Positions 26,532-35,695 of a DNA stretch of 64,000 nt are shown piece after piece. Location of the stretch: assembly GCF_000717175.1 (NCBI RefSeq), contig NZ_JNYD01000022.1:1-64000 (forward strand), given 5' to 3'. This DNA is from Pseudonocardia autotrophica (GTDB lineage: Bacteria > Actinomycetota > Actinomycetes > Mycobacteriales > Pseudonocardiaceae). Positions within the stretch are counted from its first letter, which is position 1. Every line of letters begins with the position of its first letter. Under the pieces are notes generated by a model. It ran no database searches. It was not told the origin of the DNA and saw only the letters and a list, made by a program, of their open reading frames with translations. A program made the translations under genes and the position numbers.

Positions 26532-27734
26532 ATGCCCACCCGAACCGAGGACGTCCCCGCCGAGCTGGTGGTGGACTTCGACATCGCCGATCCCGCCCTC
26601 GCCGTCCCGCACGAAACACTGGCCGCGTACCAGGAGAAGACGCCGGTCGCCTGGTCGCCGCGGCACGGCGGGCACTGGATCCTCACCCGCTACGACGACT
26701 GCCACGAGGCCTGCCGGGACTGGGAGGTCTTCTCCGTCGAGAACGCGCAGGTCCCGCGCATCACCACCGAGCCCTCGATCCCCAACGAGATCGACCCGCC
26801 CGCGCACAAGCACTACCGGGACGTGCTCAACCCGCTGTTCAGCCCGCGCCGGATGAAGGCCCTCGAGGACCGGATCCGCGCGGTGGCCGTCGAGCTGATC
26901 GACGCCTTCGCCGCGCGAGGGACCTGCGAGTTCGTGACCGAGTTCGCGCAGCCGATCACGGCCGGCACGTTCGTCGCGCTGATGGGCTGGCCCGCCGAGC
27001 ACGCCCCGCAGTTCGACCGCTGGACCACCGACATGCTCGTCGGGAAACCGGGGGCGTCCCCGGAGGAGGACGCCCGGGTCCGCTCCGAGGCCAACGACGC
27101 GGTGTTCGCCTACTTCGGCGACATGATCGCCCGGCGGAACGACCCGCGGCCGGACGACGTCATGTCCGTGCTGTTCACCGCCCGGTACGACGACGAACGC
27201 CCGCTCACCGACACCGAGCTCCAGAAGATGTTGTGGCTGCTGATGGTCGGTGGCCTGCACACCGTCCGCGGGGTGCTGTCCTTCGGGATGCTGCACTTCC
27301 TGCGCGACCGCGCCCAGCGGGACGCCCTGATCGCCGATCCCGGCCTCGCCGGTGCCGCGGCGGAGGAACTGCTGCGCATCGACTCGCCGGTCGCGCTCGG
27401 CAGGCTCGTGAAGAAGCGGACGGTCGTGCGCGGGGTGACCCTCGAGCCGGGCGACCGGGTGCTGCTGATGTCGTCGGCCGCGGGTCGGGACCCCGCCGAG
27501 TTCGAGGACCCGGGCACCCTCCGGCTCGACCGCCCGACCAACCGCCACCTGGCCTTCGGGGCCGGGATCCACCGCTGCGTCGGCTCCCACCTGGCCCGCA
27601 TCGAGATCCGCACGGCGCTGGAGGAGATCCACCGCCGGATGCCCGACTACGAGCTGGACGGGGATCCGGTGTTCCACCACAGCCAGGTGCGAGGGCTCGA
27701 GTCGCTGCCCCTGCGCTTCACCCCGTCCCGGTGA
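26532..27734 (+). CDS. Cytochrome P450 (2), non-canonical I-helix
   Basis: P450 of 400 aa with haem motif FGAGIHRCVG (C349) and K-helix EELLR near 279-283. The I-helix is GGLHTV at 240-245, again with His in place of the usual Asp/Glu, as in its close paralogue at 12029-13237; both begin MPTRxEDVPAEL. It probably hydroxylates or otherwise oxidises the acid imported by the upstream MFS. Its stop overlaps the GTG of the broken SDR. Confidence 0.92.
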   Translation: MPTRTEDVPAELVVDFDIADPALAVPHETLAAYQEKTPVAWSPRHGGHWILTRYDDCHEACRDWEVFSVENAQVPRITTEPSIPNEIDPPAHKHYRDVLNPLFSPRRMKALEDRIRAVAVELIDAFAARGTCEFVTEFAQPITAGTFVALMGWPAEHAPQFDRWTTDMLVGKPGASPEEDARVRSEANDAVFAYFGDMIARRNDPRPDDVMSVLFTARYDDERPLTDTELQKMLWLLMVGGLHTVRGVLSFGMLHFLRDRAQRDALIADPGLAGAAAEELLRIDSPVALGRLVKKRTVVRGVTLEPGDRVLLMSSAAGRDPAEFEDPGTLRLDRPTNRHLAFGAGIHRCVGSHLARIEIRTALEEIHRRMPDYELDGDPVFHHSQVRGLESLPLRFTPSR

Positions 27735-28554
27735 GCCCAGAGTCGAGGAGCATCGCGAAGAAGCTCGACTTCGGCGGCCGCCGGGCGCTGGTGACCGGCG
27801 CGGCGTCGGGCATCGGCCGGGCGACGGCGCGGTGGCTCGACGAGGCCGGGGTCGCCGGGTTGATCCTCGTCGACGTCGATGCCACGGGACTGGCGGCCGT
27901 CGACCTCTCGTGCGAGGTCCGACGGGTCGTCGGGACGTCGGGGACCCGGGTCTCTGGGAGCGGATCGAGGCCGAGACGTCGCGGCTCGACCACGCCGTGC
28001 TCAACGCCGGGGTGCCGCCGGCCGGTTCTCCCGTCGCGGACACATCCGCGGAGCAGTGGCGTCGGGTCCTGGGCACGAATCTGGACGGCGCGTTCCACGG
28101 ACTGCGGTGTGCGTTGCGGCTGATGCGGGGCCGGGGCGGCAGCATCGTCCTGACCTCGTCCGTCGCCGGGATCAGGCCGATGGAGGGGACCGCGGACTAC
28201 GGCGCGGCGAAGGCGGCGCTGGGTCATCTGGCGAAGGTCGCGGCGCTGGAGAACGCCGCCGACGGGATCCGGGTCAACGTCGTCGTGCCGGGCAGTGTGG
28301 ACAGTGGGATCTGGGACGCGCAGGAGACGTTCCGGCAGGCCGTCGCGGACCGTGGCGGCGACCGCGCGGACCTCGTCGCGGAGCTCGGCGCGCTCAACAC
28401 CCCGCGCGGCCGGTGGGCGCAGCCGGAGGAGATGGCGGACTCCATCGGCTTCCTCCTCTCCGACCTGGCCGCCAACGTGACGGGCGCCCACCTGGTCAGC
28501 GACGGCGGGATCTCCCTGGTCAGCGCCCGGAGCCGGATGCCGGAGCCACGGTGA
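27731..28554 (+). pseudogene. SDR with a single-base frameshift
   Basis: An SDR is encoded in two frames. Residues from the GTG at 27731 (overlapping the P450 stop) include the TGAASGIG cofactor motif, VDVDA and VDLSCEV. After about 27935 the frame must shift by one base to continue as GDVGDPGLWERIEAETSRLD, then LNAG, SSVAG, YGAAK and the C-terminus ending at 28554. The join lies in a G-rich run (27930-27953), consistent with one lost G. Everything else looks intact, so this is either a recent pseudogene or a sequencing error. Confidence 0.75.
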
Positions 28555-29495
28555 CCGCGATCGACCCGGAGCTCGAGCCACTCCTGGAGCGGATGCCCAC
28601 GCGGCCGTTCGGCGCGGACACCCTCGAGGCCGACCGGGCGGGAATGCGCGCCGTCTGGTCCGGCGCGGGCCCGCCGCCCGCGGACGGGGTCACACGGTCC
28701 GAGCGACGGGTGCCCGGCACGGACGTCGGGGTCGTGGTCTTCGAGCCTGCCGTGCGGACAGGTGTCGTGCCCGCGCTCCTCTTCATCCACGGCGGCGGGT
28801 TCGTGGGGGATACGGCCGACAACGGGGCGCCGTTCAACCGGCGGATCGTGGCGGAGCTGGGCATCATGGTCGTCTCCGTCGACTACCGGCTCGCGCCCGA
28901 GGCGCGCTACCCCAGCCAGATCGAGGACTGCTATGCGGCGCTGCGCTGGCTGCACTCCGAGGCCGCGGAGCTCGGCGTCGACCCGACGCGGATCGCCGCG
29001 GAGGGGGTGAGCGCGGGCGGCGCGCTCGCCGCGGCGCTGGCGCTCATGGCCCGCGACAAGGCGGAGTTCCCGCCGCTCGTCCTGCAGTCGTTGATCTACC
29101 CGATGCTCGACGACCGCTCTGTCGCGCCGGACGGCGTCACCGGGGAGATCGCCTGGTTCCGGGAGAGCAACGACTTCGGCTGGTCCTGCCTGCTCGGCGC
29201 CGATGCGGTGGGCGGGCCGGACGTGTCGCCCTACGCCGCCCCGGCGCGCGCGACAGACCTGTCCGGGCTGCCGCCCACCTATATCGGTGCCGCCGGACTG
29301 GACCTGCTCGTCTACCAGGACCTCGACTACGCCACGCGCCTGATCGCGGCGGGCGTCCCGACCCGGGTCGAGGTCTACCCGCGGACCTTCCACGGCTTCG
29401 ACGTGGGAACGGCGCGGGTGAGCGAGGACTTCAAGCGCAGCCGCCTCGCCGTGCTGCGGCGCGGCCTCGGAATCAGTACAGGAGACGCATCGTGA
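28551..29495 (+). CDS. Alpha/beta hydrolase, HSL-type esterase
   Basis: Esterase of 314 aa with the oxyanion motif HGGGF at 80-84, nucleophile elbow GVSAGG (Ser154), a C-terminal catalytic Asp near 257 and His in TFHGFD near 286. The family hydrolyses short or medium acyl esters and lactones. Located directly before a Baeyer-Villiger-type monooxygenase with GTGA overlaps on both sides, it is well placed to open the ester or lactone made by that enzyme. Confidence 0.9.
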   Translation: MTAIDPELEPLLERMPTRPFGADTLEADRAGMRAVWSGAGPPPADGVTRSERRVPGTDVGVVVFEPAVRTGVVPALLFIHGGGFVGDTADNGAPFNRRIVAELGIMVVSVDYRLAPEARYPSQIEDCYAALRWLHSEAAELGVDPTRIAAEGVSAGGALAAALALMARDKAEFPPLVLQSLIYPMLDDRSVAPDGVTGEIAWFRESNDFGWSCLLGADAVGGPDVSPYAAPARATDLSGLPPTYIGAAGLDLLVYQDLDYATRLIAAGVPTRVEVYPRTFHGFDVGTARVSEDFKRSRLAVLRRGLGISTGDAS

Positions 29496-31324
29496 CGACC
29501 TGCGGACCCTCGTCCACGCCCACCGACCTCGACATCCCTGCGCTGCGGGAGAAGTACGCCGCGGAACGGGACAAGCGCCTGCGGACCGACGGGTCGGCGC
29601 AGTACATCCACACCGGACAGGGCGAGCGCGACGACTTCTTCGAGGCCGACCCGCACAGCCCGCCCGTCGTGCGCGAGCCGCTGCACGAGGACGTCGAGGT
29701 CCTGGTGGTCGGCGGCGGGTTCGCGGGGTTGCTCACCGGCGCGCACCTGAAGGAGGCGGGCGTCGAGGACGTCCGGATCGTCGACATGGGCGGGGACTTC
29801 GGCGGCGTCTGGTACTGGAACCGGTACCCGGGGATCCAGTGCGACAACGAGTCCTACTGCTACATCCCGCTGCTCGAGGAACTGGACGCCATGCCGTCCA
29901 AGCGGTTCCCGGACGGCGCGGAGATCTACGAGCACTGCCGCGCCATCGGCAAGCACTACGGCCTCTACGACGGCGCCCTGTTCGGCACCATGATCCGCGC
30001 GATGCGCTGGAACGAGACGACCAGGCGCTGGACCGTCACCACCAACCACGACGACGAGCTGCGCGCACGCTACGTCGTGATGGCGACCGGGCCGTGGAGC
30101 AAGCCGAAGCTGCCCGGGATCCCCGGCCTCCACGACTTCGCCGGCCACACCTTCCACTCGGCGCGGTGGGACTACGGCTACACCGGGGGCAGCCCCGGAG
30201 ACACGGTGTTGGACAAGCTGCACGACAAGCGCGTCGCGGTGATCGGGACCGGCGCCACGGCGATCCAGATCGTGCCGTACCTCGCCCGGTACGCGAAGCA
30301 CCTCACCGTCTTCCAGCGCACACCGTCCGCCGTGGACGAACGCCGCAACCCGCCCACCGATCCCGAGTGGGCGGCGTCGTTGACGCCGGGCTGGCAGAAA
30401 CGCCGGCAGGCCGCCTTCCACGCCTTCGCCTCCGAGCCGTTCCCGACGCTCTCGCCCGCGGAGGACGTCGCCTGCGACTTCTTCACCGAGGTGGGGCGGA
30501 ACGTCTCCGCGCGCATCGCGGGTTGCACCCTGGAACCCACCGAGCTCGCCGCGATCCGCGAGCAGGAGGACTACGGCGTGATGGAGCGCGTCCGGCGACG
30601 CGTCGACGACATCGTGCACGACCCGGAGACGGCCGAGGCGCTCAAGCCCTACTACCGTTACCTGTGCAAGCGGCCCTGCTCCAGTAATGACTACCTGGAG
30701 ACCTTCAACCGGCCCAACGTCACGCTGGTCGACGTGTCGGCCACCAAGGGCATCGAGCGGATGACCGCGAGGGGCCTGGTGGCGGGCGGGCAGGAGCACG
30801 AGGTCGACTGTGTGATCTTCGCCAGCGGCTTCGAGATCACCGCCCAGGACCTGAGCGTGGCCTCCGGCATCGACGCGATCGAGGGTCGGGGCGGGCTGTC
30901 CCTTTTCGACCATTGGCGGGACGGCTTCCGCACTCTGCACGGCCTCACGAGCCACGGCTTCCCCGGCCTGTTCTTCACGGGGAACACCCAGGGCGGGGGC
31001 AACGCCAGCGTCACGGCGAACTATGTGCAGCAGGGCGAGCACATCGCCTACCTGATCGCCGCGGCGACGGCCCGCGGCGCCGCGACCATCGAGCCGACCC
31101 GCGAGGCGCAGGACGCGTGGGTCGCGCTGATCAAGGAACTCGCCCCGCCGAAGACGTTCCTCGAACAGTGCACGCCGGGCTACTACAACAACGAGGGCGG
31201 CGGTCACGGCGGCATCCGGCCCGCCACCGGCGAGCGGTACGGGCGCGGGTTCTACGAGTTCGACCGGCTCCTGCGGGACTGGCGGGACGCCGGTGACCTG
31301 GCCGGGATCGAGCTGGTGCGCTGA
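29492..31324 (+). CDS. Baeyer-Villiger-type flavin monooxygenase
   Basis: FAD- and NADPH-dependent monooxygenase of 610 aa. The FAD motif GGGFAG is at 74-79, the NADPH motif GTGATA at 252-257 and the BVMO fingerprint FAGHTFHSARWD at 216-227. These enzymes insert oxygen next to a ketone to form an ester or lactone. The long N-terminal extension (about 65 aa before the FAD fold) is typical of the steroid/cyclic-ketone monooxygenase group. The upstream SDR would supply the ketone and the esterase would hydrolyse the product. Confidence 0.92.
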   Translation: MTTCGPSSTPTDLDIPALREKYAAERDKRLRTDGSAQYIHTGQGERDDFFEADPHSPPVVREPLHEDVEVLVVGGGFAGLLTGAHLKEAGVEDVRIVDMGGDFGGVWYWNRYPGIQCDNESYCYIPLLEELDAMPSKRFPDGAEIYEHCRAIGKHYGLYDGALFGTMIRAMRWNETTRRWTVTTNHDDELRARYVVMATGPWSKPKLPGIPGLHDFAGHTFHSARWDYGYTGGSPGDTVLDKLHDKRVAVIGTGATAIQIVPYLARYAKHLTVFQRTPSAVDERRNPPTDPEWAASLTPGWQKRRQAAFHAFASEPFPTLSPAEDVACDFFTEVGRNVSARIAGCTLEPTELAAIREQEDYGVMERVRRRVDDIVHDPETAEALKPYYRYLCKRPCSSNDYLETFNRPNVTLVDVSATKGIERMTARGLVAGGQEHEVDCVIFASGFEITAQDLSVASGIDAIEGRGGLSLFDHWRDGFRTLHGLTSHGFPGLFFTGNTQGGGNASVTANYVQQGEHIAYLIAAATARGAATIEPTREAQDAWVALIKELAPPKTFLEQCTPGYYNNEGGGHGGIRPATGERYGRGFYEFDRLLRDWRDAGDLAGIELVR

Positions 31325-31325
31325 G

Positions 31326-32192
31326 ATGCGGATCGGGGCGGTGTTCCCGCAGTACGACGTGCTGCGGGACGCGGCCGACATCGCGGAGTTCGCCCGCGGG
31401 GTCGAGGGGCTGGGGATGGACCACCTCCTCGTCTACGACCACGTGCTCGGCGTCGATCCGGCGGTTCGTCCGGAATGGACGCACCTCTACCGGAACGACT
31501 CGGAGTTCCACGAACCCTTCGTGCTCTTCGGGTACCTGGCCGCCGTGTGCCGGCTCGAGCTGGTGACCGGCGTGCTGGTGCTGCCACAGCGGCAGACCGC
31601 GCTCGTGGCCAAACAGGCGGCGCAGGCGGCCTGGCTCGCCGAGGGCGGCCTGCGGCTCGGGGTCGGTCTGGGCTGGAACGAGTCCGAATACCGCGCGCTC
31701 GGCGTGCCCTTCGCCCGACGTGGGGCGCGGATCCAGGAACAGGTCGCGCTGCTGCGGTCGCTGTGGTCGGCGCCGTCGGTCACGGCGCGGACGAGCGTCG
31801 AGGAGCTCGACGGTGTCGGCCTCGCGCCGCGGCCGCGCCGGGAGATCGCGGTGTGGCTGGCGGGGAAGGCACCCGCGGCGCTCGCCCGGGTGGGGCGGAT
31901 CGCCGACGGCTGGTTCCCGCTGGAGAAGCCGGGCGCGGAGGCGGCCGCGCGTCTGGAGGCGGTGCGCCGGGCGGCACGCGAGGCGGGGCGCGACCCGGCC
32001 GGGATCGGCGTCGAGCCGCGGATCCGGGTGCCGGGTCGACCCGCGGACGAGCTGGCGGCGGAGATCGGCTTCTGGGTCGACCACGGCGCGTCGCACCTGT
32101 CGTTCAGCACGATGGACGCCGGCCTGGGGTCGGTGGCGGAGCACCTGCGCCATCTCGAGAGCGCGCTGGGCACGGTCTCGCGAGGGAGGTGA
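31326..32192 (+). CDS. LLM-class (F420-type) oxidoreductase
   Basis: Luciferase-like fold protein of 288 aa starting MRIGAVFPQYD, with RLELVTGVLVLPQR near 80 and GLGWNESEYRALG near 120, typical of the F420-dependent LLM subgroup. The ATG lies 1 bp after the BVMO stop. It is the last gene of the MFS-to-LLM operon. A reduction or oxidation of a ring intermediate is likely; the exact step is unknown. Confidence 0.88.
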   Translation: MRIGAVFPQYDVLRDAADIAEFARGVEGLGMDHLLVYDHVLGVDPAVRPEWTHLYRNDSEFHEPFVLFGYLAAVCRLELVTGVLVLPQRQTALVAKQAAQAAWLAEGGLRLGVGLGWNESEYRALGVPFARRGARIQEQVALLRSLWSAPSVTARTSVEELDGVGLAPRPRREIAVWLAGKAPAALARVGRIADGWFPLEKPGAEAAARLEAVRRAAREAGRDPAGIGVEPRIRVPGRPADELAAEIGFWVDHGASHLSFSTMDAGLGSVAEHLRHLESALGTVSRGR

Positions 32193-32213
32193 ACCGCCGG
32201 TCCCCGCTCGGGC

Positions 32214-34466
32214 TCAGGTGCGGGCCAGGCGGACCGGGATCGCGTTCATCTGCACCGTCCCCGACAGCGGGTCGAGCACGGTGCCGTCGGTGAGGGTGTT
32301 GCTGTTGACGCCGGGCTTCCGCGCAGCGACCCGCAGCCGTGCGTGCGGGTCGTCGTGGCCCCAGCCGTGGCCCAGCGAGACGACGCCGGGCGCCACCTCG
32401 TCCGTGACCCGGACCGGCACCCGGATCTCGCCGGCGGCCGAGGTCACCCGCGCGAACCCGCCGTCGGCCAGGTCGTACGCCTCGGCGTCGGCGGGGGAGA
32501 CGTGCAGCGCCGACCGGTCCTTGCCCTTCGCGAGCGGCGAGACGTTGTGCAGCCAGGAGTTCTTCGACCGCAGGTCACGGCGGCCGATGAGCAGCAGCGT
32601 GCCGGGCTCGGGCTGCGGGACCTCGACCCGGGCGAGGGCCTCGAGGATCATCGGCGGGGCCAGCTCGATCGTGCCGGACGGCGTGCGGATCACCTCGTCG
32701 AGCCGCGGCTCCAGCGGTCCGAGGTCGATGCCGTGCGGGAACTCCAGCAGTCGGGAGAGCGACAGCCCGCCCGGATCACGCCCGAACCGGTCGCCGTAGG
32801 GGCCGGAGCGGATGCGCAGGTCCAGCAGCCGTCGCGGGCCGCGACCGGGCACGCCGGCAACGATCTCGGACTCCTCTGCGCCCAGGCTGCGGGCGATGGA
32901 GCGGCGCAGGCTCGTCGCGATCTCGTCGTCGATCTCGTCGGGGTCGGCGTGGGGGCCGCGGCCCTCGTAGATCGCGCAGAGCCGCAGGAGGATCTCCCAC
33001 TCCGAGAGCATTCCGTCGGGGACCTCGCGAGCGGGTGTGGAGAAGCGCGCGTAGTTGCGCTGCGCGTACTGGTAGAGCACGAGATCGAAATGGTCCCGGG
33101 TGAGCGTGCCCGGCGGCGGGAGGATCACGTCCGCGTACCGCGTCGTCTCGTTCAGGTAGGGATCGACACAGATCAGCGCCTCGACCTCCGTGAGGGCGCG
33201 CTGCATGCGTGCGGAGTCCGGCAGCGAGCGTGCGAGGTTGCCGGCGTACACCACCAGTCCGCGGACCCGGCCGGGACCGGGGGTGAGGATCTCCTCGGCC
33301 AGCGCCGCGACCGGAAGTTCGCCGAGCACCTCGGAATGCCCGCTCACCCGCGTCCGGTACCGGCCGACGGTGAACGGGTGCGCGGGCTTGGGGGCCTTCC
33401 GCGTGGTCGGCCCGCCGGTGACGGGCCGGGTGAACAGCAGCCCGCCCGGTCGGTCGAGGTGCCCACACAGGACGTTGACGGCCTGGAGCGCCCAGCAGGT
33501 GAGAGTGCCGTACCGGTTGAGGGTCGTCCCGAGCCGGCCGTAGACGGCGGCCCTGTCCGCCGTGGCGAGCTCCCGTGCCAGCCGCGCGATCGTCTCCGGT
33601 GGGATTCCGCAGACCTCGGCGACGGCCGCGGGCGGGTGTGCCGCGACGACCTCGCGCAGCTCGCGGAGCCCGCTGAGCCGGCCTGCGGCCGCGCGGGGTC
33701 GCACCAGGTCCTCGGCGAACAGGACGTGCAGGATCCCGAGGAACAGGAACAGGTCCGTGCCGGGCCGGATCTGCAGGTGCTCGTCCGCCGCCGCGGCGGT
33801 GGCGCTTCGGGCCGGGTCGACGACGACCACCCGGCCGCCGCGGGCCCGCAGCGCCTTCAGCTTCCCGCGATAGTCCGGCGCGGCGCCGATGCTGCCGTTC
33901 GAGACCAGCGGATTGCCGCCGACGATCACCAGCAGATCCGTGGTCTCGAGGTCCGGCACCGGGATGCTGCTCGGCTCCCCGAACAGCAGGGCCGCCGTGA
34001 CGTTCTGCGGCAGCTGGTCCATCGTCGCCGGCGAGTAGGCCTGGATGCTGCCCAACGACCGGGCGAGCCGGCCCGCGAGCAGGGTGAACGCGACGTTGTG
34101 GCCCGTCGGGTTGCCGGTGTACGCGGCGACCGAGTTGCGGTCCTCCGCGAGCAGGGGCGTGAGCAGCCGGTCGACCTCGGCGAACGCCTCCTCCCAGCTC
34201 GCCTCGCGCAGCTCGCCGGCGCGCCGCACGAGCGGGCGGGTCAGCCGGTCGGGATCGTCGTCCACGGCCCCGAGCGAGGCGCCCTTGGGGCAGAGGTAGC
34301 CCCTGCTGTAGACGTCGTCGGCGTCGCCGCGGACCGAGACCACCCGGTCCTCGGCGTCGAGGGTGACCGTCAGGCCGCACATCGCCTCGCACAGCGGGCA
34401 ACCCCGGGGGACGGTCCGCATGGCCAGGTTCCGGACGGTGGCTCGGGTGGCGGCGTCGGTCGTCAT
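32214..34466 (-). CDS. Molybdopterin oxidoreductase (DMSO-reductase superfamily) 2
   Basis: Bis-MGD molybdoenzyme of 750 aa with 4Fe-4S cysteines at 23, 26, 30 and 59 (CPLCEAMC ... C) and a C-terminal MGD-binding domain from about 640 (SKNSWLHN). In the region expected to hold the metal ligand it reads ATMDQLPQN, where enzyme 1 has ATQDCSNKF; the Asp is shared. No Tat signal or adjacent electron-transfer subunit is seen. The start at 34466 follows GAGGAGG. A regulatory repeat ends 17 bp upstream. The reaction is unknown. Confidence 0.9.
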   Translation of the reverse strand: MTTDAATRATVRNLAMRTVPRGCPLCEAMCGLTVTLDAEDRVVSVRGDADDVYSRGYLCPKGASLGAVDDDPDRLTRPLVRRAGELREASWEEAFAEVDRLLTPLLAEDRNSVAAYTGNPTGHNVAFTLLAGRLARSLGSIQAYSPATMDQLPQNVTAALLFGEPSSIPVPDLETTDLLVIVGGNPLVSNGSIGAAPDYRGKLKALRARGGRVVVVDPARSATAAAADEHLQIRPGTDLFLFLGILHVLFAEDLVRPRAAAGRLSGLRELREVVAAHPPAAVAEVCGIPPETIARLARELATADRAAVYGRLGTTLNRYGTLTCWALQAVNVLCGHLDRPGGLLFTRPVTGGPTTRKAPKPAHPFTVGRYRTRVSGHSEVLGELPVAALAEEILTPGPGRVRGLVVYAGNLARSLPDSARMQRALTEVEALICVDPYLNETTRYADVILPPPGTLTRDHFDLVLYQYAQRNYARFSTPAREVPDGMLSEWEILLRLCAIYEGRGPHADPDEIDDEIATSLRRSIARSLGAEESEIVAGVPGRGPRRLLDLRIRSGPYGDRFGRDPGGLSLSRLLEFPHGIDLGPLEPRLDEVIRTPSGTIELAPPMILEALARVEVPQPEPGTLLLIGRRDLRSKNSWLHNVSPLAKGKDRSALHVSPADAEAYDLADGGFARVTSAAGEIRVPVRVTDEVAPGVVSLGHGWGHDDPHARLRVAARKPGVNSNTLTDGTVLDPLSGTVQMNAIPVRLART

Positions 34467-34483
34467 CGGGCCTCCTCGCACAT

Positions 34484-34500
34484 ATCTAACGACTGTAGGT
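34484..34500 (-). promoter_or_regulatory. TetR-type operator, ATCT-N9-AGGT
   Basis: ATCT-AACGACTGT-AGGT, 17 bp upstream of the molybdoenzyme 2 start codon, is one base from the consensus. It controls the second molybdoenzyme as the site at 3722 may control the first. A TTGACC box lies further upstream on the minus strand, but the spacing is too long for a standard promoter. Confidence 0.65.
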
Positions 34501-34516
34501 TGAGGATGGCGAGCGG

Positions 34517-34660
34517 TCAACGGTGGTCGTGCGCCGTGAACCAGGCCGGGTGCTCGGCCGAGGGGCACCGCTCGCGGACCGCGAGATGGCCGGACCCGAG
34601 CCGACCGCCGCAGCGCCAGGCGATGGTGCCGAAAGCGGTCGCAGGCGGGTGAGTCCTCAT
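34517..34660 (-). CDS. Possible small protein coupled to the hydrolase gene
   Basis: A 47-codon frame begins MRTHPPATAFGTIAWRCGG. Its ATG overlaps the hydrolase stop (ATGA), and it ends just before the molybdoenzyme operator. It contains Cys at 17 and 32 and several His and Trp residues. I recognise no family. The coupled start is the only positive sign; it could be chance in GC-rich DNA. Confidence 0.35.
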   Translation of the reverse strand: MRTHPPATAFGTIAWRCGGRLGSGHLAVRERCPSAEHPAWFTAHDHR

Positions 34661-35526
34661 CCGGCGAGCCGGACCGGACCGTCGAGGAAGTCCAGCAGGT
34701 GCTCGCCGAACACGTCGTTGTCGTCGCCCGCGACCATGTGCCCGGCGCCGTCGACGTCGACGAGGCGGGCCGACGGGACCAGGCTCAGCAGCTCCTGGGC
34801 GCCCGCGGTGCTGACCACACGCGACTGCCGGCCCCGCACCAGCAGCGTGGGCACGGCCAGCCCACGCGCGGCCTCGCGGGCGCGCCGGGCGTTCTCGTCG
34901 AGCGTGCGCGGGTCGGTCTGCCGGCTGTCGAGCAGGCGCGGGTCCCAGTGCCAGTACCAGCGACCGTCGCGGCGGCGGAGGTTCTTCTTCAGGCCCTCGG
35001 GCCGCGGCAGCCGGGTCCGGTGCGGGTTGTAGGCGGCGACGGCCGCAGCCGCCTCGTCGAGCGTGGCGAATCCCGCCGTGCCGGAGCGCATGAAGTCGGT
35101 GATCTCCGCGGTCCCCGCGCGCTCGGTGGTGGGCGTGACGTCGACGAGCACCAGGCCGCGGGCCAGTGTCGGGTCGGCTGCCAGCGCGAGCAGGGAGGTC
35201 ATGCCGCCGAGGGAGGCGCCGACGAGCACCGGGGTTTCGTCGAGCACGGCGACCGCCGTGCGCAGATCGGCCACGTGCGCGTCGAGCGTGTAGTCGCCGT
35301 CCGGCGCCCAGTCGCTGTCGCCGTGTCCGCGCAGGTCGAACGTGATCGCGGTCCAGCCCTCCGCGGCCAGCCGTCGGCCGGTGTGTCGCCAGGAGTGCCG
35401 GGTCTGCCCGCCGCCGTGCAGCAGCAGGACGGTGCCGCGGCGCGTGCGCAGGGGCGGTGCCCACCGGTCCGCGGCGAGCCGGACGCCCTCGCCCGGCAGG
35501 GTGAGCCGGCGGTGGCCGTGTTCCAT
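34657..35526 (-). CDS. Alpha/beta hydrolase (epoxide-hydrolase/C-C-hydrolase-like fold)
   Basis: Hydrolase of 289 aa with HGGGQTRHSW near 37, the nucleophile elbow GASLGG near 104, DLRGHGDSD near 67 and the catalytic His in GAGHMVAGD near 269. A Ser nucleophile indicates an esterase or C-C bond hydrolase, not an epoxide hydrolase. The ATG at 35526 is preferred over upstream in-frame starts that run through the promoter region. It is divergent from the SDR remnant, with an operator (35663-35679) between. Confidence 0.88.
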   Translation of the reverse strand: MEHGHRRLTLPGEGVRLAADRWAPPLRTRRGTVLLLHGGGQTRHSWRHTGRRLAAEGWTAITFDLRGHGDSDWAPDGDYTLDAHVADLRTAVAVLDETPVLVGASLGGMTSLLALAADPTLARGLVLVDVTPTTERAGTAEITDFMRSGTAGFATLDEAAAAVAAYNPHRTRLPRPEGLKKNLRRRDGRWYWHWDPRLLDSRQTDPRTLDENARRAREAARGLAVPTLLVRGRQSRVVSTAGAQELLSLVPSARLVDVDGAGHMVAGDDNDVFGEHLLDFLDGPVRLAG

Positions 35527-35662
35527 CGATCTCACCTTCGTCCGAGTTGGGCGCGAGCGGGCTCGTGCGGTCGGACCATGGCGCACCCCTCGCGTCGTCG
35601 CGGCAGCCTCCGCCGCCGAGGCGCGACGGTAGACGGATCGTGTGTCATCGTATCGCAGACTT

Positions 35663-35679
35663 ACCTTATCTCTGTAGAT
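35663..35679. promoter_or_regulatory. TetR-type operator, ACCT-N9-AGAT
   Basis: ACCT-TATCTCTGT-AGAT lies between the divergent hydrolase (start 35526) and the SDR remnant (35696). Read on the minus strand it ends in TAAGGT, the same -10 hexamer used at the other sites. One base differs from the consensus. Confidence 0.65.
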
Positions 35680-35695
35680 TGACCCACGGGAGAGT

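Noticed and set aside
32214..34466. Selenocysteine in the molybdoenzymes
   Set aside because: No in-frame TGA occurs within either gene and actinobacterial Sec use is rare. The likely ligand region carries Asp/Cys/Gln instead.
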